Shown one piece after another: positions 56,936-64,000 of a DNA stretch of 64,000 nt. Location of the stretch: positions 89,316,697 through 89,380,696 of the forward strand of contig OX393551.1 in the NCBI GenBank assembly GCA_947650365.1, read 5' to 3'. Within the stretch, counting starts at the first letter, position 1. Each line of letters starts with the position of its first letter. Origin of the DNA: Chamaelirium japonicum (Eukaryota > Streptophyta > Magnoliopsida > Liliales > Melanthiaceae). Below the pieces are notes generated by a model. The model did not search any database. It worked only from the letters and a program-made list of their open reading frames with translations, and had not been told where the DNA came from. The translations under genes and the position numbers were made by a program.

Positions 56936-57179
56936 GGGGGTGTTTGGTATATGGAACAGCTGTTCCCCTTAATCCTCTTCCATAAAGGGTTATTACTGTC
57001 AATTACCATTTTCACTGCAATTTGATGGTCCAGCTCTCCTGTTGGTACAGAAACAACGGGAGTGAGATTTTTTAGTTCCCATGTCCTTCATTCCACCGGA
57101 ACAATTACTAACTGTTATTTTCAAATCAAAAAATTCGGAATGAAAATAGGTTGTTCCGGAATGATGCCAAACACCCCCC
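56936..57179. mobile_element. Tourist/PIF-like MITE (copy 2)
   Basis: 244 bp with ends GGGGGTGTTTGG and CCAAACACCCCCC, flanked by TAA on both sides (56933-56935 and 57180-57182). Same family as 47761-47996. Confidence 0.83.
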
Positions 57180-57182
57180 TAA

Positions 57183-57589
57183 GGCTCCATCCGTCTCCCG
57201 CAATCGGTTCGATCTGGATGTTCACCCATGCTGCATATATCCGATGAGATCATCATCAAAGTAGTTTAAGCACCGCTAACGTCAATGACACAACATACGT
57301 ACTCGACTGCATCATGTTCTTCTACTCAAGCTATGCTAATTTGCATGTTTTCTCTACCTCAGATCGTTTGATCGATCTAATTGGTGATGAGGGGATAGAA
57401 TTATTCGTCTTAGTAAGCCTAGCTATATATCATTCCAATGCGGATGCATTAAGCTCAAGGAAGTGAGTTGACAAGAGTGGGCACAATGATGCAGGTTGGC
57501 TTTCATGGATCTCATGGACTGGGGGTGCTACAGATGATACAATGATTCATCCTCTCCCACACCAAGTGGCCGGGCAGAGCCAGCCATTT
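57183..57589. other. No gene recognised
   Basis: Ordinary AT-moderate sequence up to the target duplication of the next retroposon. Confidence 0.5.
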
Positions 57590-58450
57590 AGGTAATAATA
57601 CAATAACCGTGAGTGAAGGCTTGGAGCGCCGTCTCGTGTTTCCCCTTTCTCTGCTAGGGTTAGGGTTTAGCCAAGTGCCATCTCGGTCTCCTCGAGCGCC
57701 ACCAGTGGCTTCGGGGAGGCCGGAAATTAAGTCCGATCCATTTTGGGGGTGGGATCTGACTTTCCTTCCATCCCTCTGTGTATGGGTTGTCTCCGGCGGC
57801 CGGATTTTTGTGATCGAAGTGCCGGAGTCGTACGGTTCTCTTCCCCTACTCGGTTGGCGTCCCTCACATGGTGTCAGTGGTCGTGTTCTTGTTGGGTGCT
57901 GCAAGTGGGTCGGCTCTGGCCCCGGCGTCGAGGATCTTTCGCTGGTGGTTTTCTAGGTCACCTCTTTGGGGCGGTAAGTAGCTCGTGGCGTCTTGTGGCG
58001 ACGAAGGTGGTTGACGGAGGTTTGGAGGCCGATTGTGACTCTGCTCTTGACTTCTGTGCTGCTGGAGATGGTGGTAGGTCCCTGCTTTGTTTGGTGCTTG
58101 GATCTAGTTTAGGGTTTTGGGGGTCTTGGCCTGCTATTATCCTGGCGTTGATCGGTTTTCCCTTCATGGAGCGGTTTATATTTATTCTTTTTCAGGGTTT
58201 GGTCTCTAGATCATGTTGATCTGGTTTGTTCTTTCTCGTTGGAGTCCGATAAATCTGTGTTCTCCCTGGTCGTAGGGGGTGTGTGGTGGTGGCAATGGCC
58301 CCTTTGTTGTCACCGAAATGGTGTGTATCCTCGCCATTGATGGCGGATTTCACTGTAGCTGCACCGGCATGTGGCACCTCCAGGAGGTCCAAAGGTGGCC
58401 TCCCTCCTTCAATGAAATACCCAAAAGAAGAAGAAGGTAATAATACAATA
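57590..58450 (+). mobile_element. LINE-type retroposon with 16-bp target duplication
   Basis: AGGTAATAATACAATA occurs at 57590-57605 and again at 58435-58450, a 16-bp duplication of the length expected for target-primed LINE insertion. The inserted segment (about 57606-58434) is GC-rich at its start (CGCCGTCTCGTG, GGCGGCCGG) and ends CAATGAAATACCCAAAAGAAGAAGAA, an A-rich tail. It lacks reverse-transcriptase text, so it is either an internally deleted LINE or a non-autonomous relative. The copies of the duplication match exactly, so the insertion is fairly young. The plus direction is set by the tail. Confidence 0.8.
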
Positions 58451-59158
58451 CAAGTCTCTAGTTGGTTAAGCTACTTATTGGTTTGAAGGAATTAGGTTTC
58501 CTCATCGCCTGCATGTTCCCGATCTGCTCCCTTCTTCCCACCAAGGGGAAAGCAAAAGGACGGCAACAAGGCCCGCACTCTCTGCAGCTAGAGCCCGAGC
58601 AGCTCGGACAGCCCGCGGCCTCCACTAGGCCTGTCAACCTTGCTCTTTTCAGAGGGTACTTGCTCCGCCCGGCCCTCCAAAGTCCTCAAAAACCCCAACC
58701 TTCATTGAGGGCCGGGCAGTTTTTATAAGCCTTCCATGCTAAGAGCCGGGTTAGGAAAACCTTAAACCCCGTTATGCCCTTTGTATAAATCTATAAAACA
58801 TGGCACGGCGCTTTCGTGCTGACTAGACAAAATGGCACAAAAAGCTGACTAGACAAAAAAATTGCTGACTAGACAAAACGAAACAAATTGATTAGACAAA
58901 AAAAATAACTACGCATCATCACAACCATCCATACTTAAAGGAATAGAAGCTTCACTTAATGGCTCATTCAGAAATTAAATAAATGCTCTATATAGAATAT
59001 TAATTGCATGCATATAAGGTATTAATGGCTGGGTGTAAGGGACGGTTATGTAAGGAGATTAATGGAGATAGAGAGAGGATCACAATGGGTGTTTGCGGGA
59101 TTTAGATAAGGAGAGAGGGAGGGAGGTTCAATTACATGGCAAGAGAGAGAGAGATATC
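58451..59158. other. No gene recognised
   Basis: Contains GGCCCGCA/CCGGGC-rich patches near 58570-58720, then AT-rich sequence with repeated GACTAGACAAAA phrases (58820-58890). No coding evidence. Confidence 0.5.
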
Positions 59159-59552
59159 TGTGGGGGAAAATCTTCGTGCCGACCCGAAGACTCTCGCAGC
59201 ACCAGTCAATTGAAGGTTCGAGTTGACGTCGAAGATCGTTGTCCGATCTGTTGATTGAAGTTGAAGCCTTTTGATATGTGAATTGAAAGTGATATGCAAT
59301 CAGAGAGATTGTGACACGAGATGTGATCTCGGAGTTCAGCCGAAGCCTACGTCTCCGTGCTATAGGGAGCAACCCGAATTCACTAACACTTTAGTTGAAG
59401 TGACCTCGACAGGCCGAGTGCCACTGAAAACCCTCTGATCTCTTCGAAGGAGAAAAGAAGATCAAAGAGAGATGGTAGATCAGAAGTTGGAAATCCCAGA
59501 GCTCTGGTTTTTAGAATTCAGAGTTCCATCCTTTTACATTCGAAGGCTCTGC

Positions 59553-59560
59553 TATTTATA
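59553..59560 (-). promoter_or_regulatory. LTR TATA box (TATAAATA)
   Basis: Same position relative to the U3 repeats as in the 749-bp LTRs. Confidence 0.7.
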
Positions 59561-59610
59561 GGATTCTCTGGGAGGAATTCTAGGGTAAATGGCGGTTTCT
59601 GCTGTCGTAT

Positions 59611-60293
59611 CTGGGGGTCCTCCAGGCAGGGCAGGTGGGTCCCGTGGTAGTCCTCGTGGGCCCACCAGGCAGGACTGGTGGGTCCCGCTGTGGAACTCGG
59701 GGGCCCACCAGGCAGGGCCGGTGGGTCCCGCTGTGGTACTCGGGGGCCCACCAGGCAGGGCCGGTGGGTCCCGCTGTGGTACTCGGGGGCCCACCAGGCA
59801 GGGCCGGTGGGTCCCGCTGTAGTCTTCGGGGGCCCACCAGGCAGGGCCGGTGGGTCCCGCTGTAGTCTTCGAGGGCCCACCAGGCAGGGCAGGTGGGTCC
59901 CGCTGTGGTACTCGGGGACCCACCAGGCAGGGCCGGTGGGTCCCGCTGTAGTCTTCGGGGGCCCACCAGGCAGGGCCGGTGGGTCCCGCTGTGGTACTCG
60001 GGGGCCCACCAGGCAGGGCCGGTGGGTCCCGCTGTGGTACTCGGGGGCCCACCAGGCAGGGCCGGTGGGTCCCTCTGTGGTACTCGGGGGCCCACCAGGC
60101 AGGGCCGGTGGGTCCCGCTGTAGTCTTCGGGGGCCCACCAGGCAGGGCCGGTGGGTCCCGCTGTGGTACTCGGGGGCCCACCAGGCAGGGCCGGTGGATC
60201 CCGCTGTAGTCTTCGGGGGCCCACCAGGCAGGGCCGGTGGGTCCCGCTGTGGTACTCGGGGGCGCACCAGGCAGGGCCGGTGGGTCCCGCTGT
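59611..60293 (-). repeat. 43-bp U3 repeat, about 16 copies
   Basis: Units such as GGTGGGTCCCGCTGTGGTAC and CGGGGGCCCACCAGGCAGGG repeat every 43 bp. Two spacer versions alternate (GTGGTACTCG and GTAGTCTTCG). Open frames of 200-300 residues on both strands arise because the unit has no stop codons. Confidence 0.95.
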
Positions 60294-60439
60294 TTGCAGA
60301 CTTCTTGCCAAAATTTGCACCCACAGTTACCCCCTCCAAGTTAGCTAAGAGGCCACCTTGGCTGGCTTGGACTAGTGGTGCAAAGCTAACGACCCCCTGC
60401 CACACACGCAGAGGAGCTCTGTCGAATGTTTAGCGAAAA

Positions 60440-60960
60440 AATAGACTGATCGGTCAAATTTGATCGATCGGTCAAATTTTGACCGATCGGTTAAAATTTG
60501 GCCGATCGGACAAATTTGACTGATCGGTCAAATTTTGACCGATCGGTCAAATTTTGACCGATCGGTTAAAATTTGGCCGATCGGACAAATTTTGACCGAT
60601 CGGTCAAATTTTGACTGATCAGTCAAAATTCAACCGGTCAAGGATCGGGTGATCGGTCAAAAAACATGGTTTTTTGACCGATCCAGTAGAGATTTTGACT
60701 GATCGGTTGATTTTTTGTTCGATCGGACAAATTTTGACTGATCGGTCAAATTTTGACCGATCGGTCAAATTTTGACCGATCAGTCAAATTTTGACCGATC
60801 GGTTAAAATTTGGCCGATCGGACAATTTTGACCGATCGGATAAATTTGACCGATCGGTCAAATTTTGACTGATCAGTCAAAATTCAACCGGTCAAGGATC
60901 TGGTGATCGGTCAAAACACAACGTTTGGCGCCAGATCCAGTAGGATTTTGGCCGATCAGG
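60440..60960. repeat. GACCGATCGGTC palindrome array of the related Tat
   Basis: TTTGACCGATCGGTCAAA and near variants every 18-20 bp, interrupted by the CCGGTCAAGGATC and GATCCAGTAG phrases of the longer unit. Confidence 0.9.
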
Positions 60961-61140
60961 TGGAGGTTGGGAGAATTAGAGGATCGAGGTTTTACCGATC
61001 GGGCGAATTTGATTGATCGATCGAATTCGATCGATCGGAGGCACTGATCGAGTGAATTTCACCGATCGGGTGAAATTCACCGATCGGAAAAAACAGATCA
61101 AGAGAGAAGATTTGATTGATCGGGAGGAGGTTATTGATCA

Positions 61141-61490
61141 GGTGCAAATCGTCGATTGGGTGCAAATCGCCGATCATGATCAGGCTGCTGATCGGGTGCA
61201 AATCGTCGATCGGGTGCAAATCGCTGATCAAGATCAGATCGCTGATCAGGTGCAAATCGCCGATCGGGTGCAAATCGCTGATCAAGATCAGATCGCTGAT
61301 CAGGTGCAAATCGCCGATCGGGTGCAAATCGCTGATCAAGATCAGATCGCTGATCAGGTGCAAATCGCCGATCGGGTGCAAATCGCTGATCAAGATCAGA
61401 TCGCTGATCAGGTGCAAATCGCCGATCGGGTGCAAATCGCTGATCAAGATCAGATCGCTGATCAGGTGCAAATCGCCGATCGGGTGCATT
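61141..61490. repeat. 54-bp tandem array
   Basis: GATCAAGATCAGATCGCTGA followed by TCAGGTGCAAATCGCCGATC recurs every 54 bp, about five to six times. Because 54 is divisible by three it yields 18-residue repeat proteins in several frames, which I treat as artefacts. Confidence 0.93.
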
Positions 61491-61699
61491 TTGCCGATCG
61501 GGTGAATTTCACCGATCGGGCAAAAAACAGCCGGTCAAAGAAGGGTTGATCGGCAAAATACCCCCGTTTGGCGCCAGATCCAGTAGTATTTTTCGCCGAT
61601 CAGATAGAAAACGAAGGGGAAGAAGGGGATCGAGTTTGCCGATCGGTCAAATTTGACCGATCGGTCAAATTTGACCGATCGGAGGCACTGATCGGGTAA

Positions 61700-62785
61700 T
61701 TTTGTACTAAATCTGGAGAAAAAACCCCCTCCGCGACCGATCGCTGAAATCTTGACCGGCTGAATATGCCCAATCGGTCGCCAGCAGCCGATCTGAGGCG
61801 GAGTCGCCGTTCTCGGTGCAGTGGGAGATGGCGATTGGTAGAGGGACTTCGATCCGTCGGTTGCCGGGGAGTTGCGGCCGATCGGTGATGAGATCGGGAG
61901 CGGCGGAGCTGAGGTTGGAGCCGAGGGAGACGAGGGGTTTAGAGTTCCTCTGCTGTCTTGATCTGAGTGGAGTACGGGTTGGTTGATCACGGGTTGGCTC
62001 ACGGGTTGGTTGATCACGGGTTGGTGGACGCCAGCTTGTCACCCACGTGGGGGCAACATGTGGTCTGGACTTGGCTCACGGGTTGGTTGATCACGGGTTG
62101 GTGGACGCCAGCTTGTCACCCACGTGGGGGCAACATGTGGTCTGGATATTTGGTGCTGGTCTTTAAGGGAAGGCCGTGACAGCTTGATGCAATGAAGGCT
62201 GTGATCAAGTGGGAATGAGAGGCGGAGTGTTGGGTGGATCGGCGCACATGCATGAATGCATGCATGGAAGTTCCATGCATGATGGAAGGGAAGGCTGTGA
62301 TAGCTTGATGCACAAATGATGGCATTGATTATGGCCATTGATTCACACCTTTGATGCTTGCTTCAAGGGTCAAAAGTTGACAACTCAGGTGAAGGCTATG
62401 TAAACGTTTGGTGTATACACCACGCGTGCTCCCAACCCGGCACGCTATGGTCGTTTGATTTGAATTATTCTTGATCAAACACCATACAACCAAAAGGTAT
62501 TTCAAATGGACTGAACACCCAGATCGGTCAAACTTGGATCTCCTCTTTCTAGTTGGAGGAATCTTCTGCACTGAAATTGGGTCCCGCTACCAATGCGAAT
62601 CCCGCTCGTTGATGACATGCTACCGGGATTGTGGAATTAATAGACCAAGCTCCCGTTATTTGCGAGCATGGATAATGTTCGATAATGTAGCGCTCCTGGA
62701 TGTTGTGACAAGATCCCTATCACAGTTGTTGGTGCCTGCTAACTTTAGGAAAGCAATTGAATGCCTTGCTACTGAATAGTGTTGA
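61700..62785. other. Unique-looking segment between repeat arrays, with a 77-bp duplication
   Basis: About 1.1 kb lacking the GACCGATCGG motif except at its edges. A 77-bp unit (TTGGCTCACGGGTTGGTTGA..., including the G-box palindrome CCCACGTGGG) is repeated at 61994 and 62071. CATGCATG-type palindromes lie near 62245-62285. Open frames here show no known family. It may be captured or inserted DNA inside the element's 3' region. Confidence 0.5.
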
Positions 62786-63411
62786 GGCCAAATTATCCGG
62801 TCAAGGTTCGAGTGATCGGCAAAAAACCTTGGTTTTTTGCCAGATCCAGTAAAAAATCGACCGATCGAATGATTTTAGCCGATCGGACAAGTTTGTCCGA
62901 TCGGTAAAAAATTATCCGGTCAAGGTTCGCGTGATCGGCAAAAAACCTCGGTTTTTTGCCAGATCCAGTAGAAAATCGACCGATCGAATGATTTTAGCCG
63001 ATCGGACAAGTTTGTCCGATCGGTAAAAAATTATCCGGTCAAGGTTCGAGTGATCGGCAAAAAACCTCGGTTTTTTGCCAGATCTAGTAGAAAATCGACC
63101 GATCGAATGATTTTAGCCGATCGGACAAGTTTGTCCGATCGGTAAAAAATTATCCGGTCAAGGTTCGCGTGATCGGCAAAAAACCTCGGTTTTTTGCCAG
63201 ATCCAGTAGATAATCGACCGATCGAATGATTTTAGCCGATCGGACAAGTTTGTCCGATCGGTAAAAAATTATCCGGTCAAGGTTCGAGTGATCGGCAAAA
63301 AAACCTCGGTTTTTTGCCAGATCTAGTAGAAAATCGACCGATCGAATGATTTTAGCCGATCGGACAAGTTTGTCCGATCGGTAAAAAATTATCCGGTCAA
63401 GGTTCGAGTGA
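62786..63411. repeat. 119-bp tandem array, about five copies
   Basis: Same architecture as the 118-bp unit at 2099-3256: GGCAAAAAACC/GGTTTTTTGCC dyad, GATCCAGTAGAAAATCGACC, then the CCGATCGGACA/TGTCCGATCGG dyad. Copies are highly alike within the array. Confidence 0.95.
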
Positions 63412-64000
63412 GGCCACGAGCGAAGACTTCGATTTGAATGCTGAGACTCAGGTCTCGGACTTTGCTGCCTCGTGCCAAGGTTGCGAGCTTGGACTTTCGA
63501 CCAAATGCCAAGATGTCGGTCTCAGACTTTGACTAAATTTGGACTTTGTTCGAATGTTGCGGTTCATGCCTCAGACTTTGCCCTTGAATGGTTGATGAGT
63601 CCGTCTGTAAGTTGTTGGAGGATTGTTTCTCCGATCTCCTTAGTTTGACAGAAATTAGGCCGAAACGTTCTCTCAACTAATTTGGAGCGTGGAGCACGTC
63701 TTTGTATGTTGATGCTGGCTATAGAAGATTGTAGATTCACCCCCTCATCGATGGTGGATTTCCAGAACGAGTCTTCCTCGAGCATGAGAGCACGTGATGC
63801 TCTCTTATGAGTGTCGAATGGTAGAAGTCTTCTGTAGTGACTTGGTAAGTTTGAGAGATGTCCTGCCTCTGGAGTGACATTGGCTGAATGCTGCTCGACG
63901 CGTGGGACCTTGATCTTCATGTCGAGATGTGTTGGGGCAAAGAGCTTTAGGCTTTGCTAGGGTGCCGAGAGCAGGTCTCGGATTTTGGACTTGCTGCACG
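63412..64000. other. Tat interior beyond the array, not recognised
   Basis: Phrases such as CTCAGGTCTCGGACTTTG, with CGAATG(C/T)TG, recur loosely. It differs from the corresponding place in the young Tat element (3257 onward), where the antisense promoter lies. No coding evidence. Confidence 0.4.

Larger units (their letters stand above)
59159..60325 (-). repeat. 3' LTR of the related Tat element (1167 bp)
   Basis: Homologous to the 749-bp LTRs at 938 and 13091, but longer because the 43-bp U3 repeat is expanded. TATAAATA (minus) lies at 59553-59560. Confidence 0.93.
59159..64000 (-). mobile_element. Related Tat element, 3' portion, cut by the window edge
   Basis: It begins with an LTR (59159-60325) homologous to those of the young Tat element, including the TGTGGGGGAAAATCTTCGTG edge and the TTTGCACCCACA edge. 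The same purine tract follows, and then the same style of 3' repeat block: GACCGATCGGTC arrays, a 54-bp array and a 119-bp array. By analogy the antisense gene and pol would follow beyond 64000. No coding part of the element is inside the window. The left flanking five bases ATATC are the candidate target duplication, with no partner visible. Confidence 0.88.

Noticed and set aside
57609-58219. Protein-coding gene in the LINE-type retroposon
   Set aside because: Overlapping frames without a known domain; the 16-bp duplication and A-rich tail explain the segment better.
59518-60433. Long open frames (up to 295 residues) on both strands in the 43-bp repeat
   Set aside because: They result from a repeat unit without stop codons lying in LTR U3; no start context, no family, and every frame is open.
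60992-61549. Repeat proteins of 18-residue period on both strands
   Set aside because: 54 bp is a multiple of three, so any stop-free unit gives such frames; the array is non-coding 3' region of a Tat element.
63564-63999. Minus-strand frames near the right edge as pol or gag of the related Tat
   Set aside because: No gag, reverse transcriptase or integrase motif; position corresponds to the region before the antisense gene.

Overview
The window is nuclear DNA of a flowering plant. The evidence is plant-specific LTR retrotransposons (the Tat branch of Ty3/gypsy with a doubled RNase H and antisense accessory genes, and several Ty1/copia lineages), plant-type MITEs and one intron-containing host gene. 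Microsatellite-embedded palindromes and an Au-like SINE trace hint at a monocot, but that is a guess. No tRNA, rRNA, CRISPR or prokaryotic gene was seen. About nine tenths of the window is nested transposable-element DNA.

Layout. Positions 1-937 and 13845-14875 are non-coding interior of a minus-strand copia-type or LARD-like element whose 1.94 kb LTR is at 14890-16827. It was split by a very young, whole-looking Tat element at 938-13839, bounded by 5-bp ATCAT target duplications. The Tat element has 749-bp LTRs, gag-protease and RT-RNaseH-aRNaseH-integrase genes on the minus strand, a plus-strand antisense gene (3706-5616, with further open segments to 6457), and a large tandem-repeat block next to its 3' LTR. 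From 16895 to 26445 lie LTR pieces, an inverted-repeat MITE, a palindrome embedded in (TA)n and a decayed Tork-like copia element. A second, old and broken Tat element, with an antisense plant-mobile-domain (PMD) gene, runs from about 26446 to 38902.

The one clear host gene is LTV1 (39408-45589, plus strand, four exons, 537 aa), a 40S ribosomal subunit assembly factor. It has a telo-box just upstream of its start. Its nearest upstream neighbour is the old Tat LTR, about 500 bp away and facing the other way. Its 3.6 kb second intron and its third intron carry MITE-like inverted repeats.

Downstream come an LTR-like remnant (46480-47690), a GGGGGTGTTTGG-ended MITE (47761-47996, with a second copy at 56936-57179), a second (TA)n-embedded palindrome (48503-48650) and a copia relic (49290-50580). 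A copia element with only 139-bp LTRs (50888-56155, GAAAT duplications) sits inside a minisatellite. A LINE-type retroposon (57606-58434) is flanked by a 16-bp target duplication. A third Tat element, related to the young one, starts at 59159 and runs off the right edge. Its LTR has about 16 copies of a 43-bp U3 repeat, against about five in the young element, and its 3' region holds several more tandem arrays.

The most interesting features are the antisense genes carried by the Tat elements (two different protein families), the dyad-rich 118/119-bp repeats shared by two of the Tat elements, and the GC-rich palindromes lodged in (TA)n tracts.
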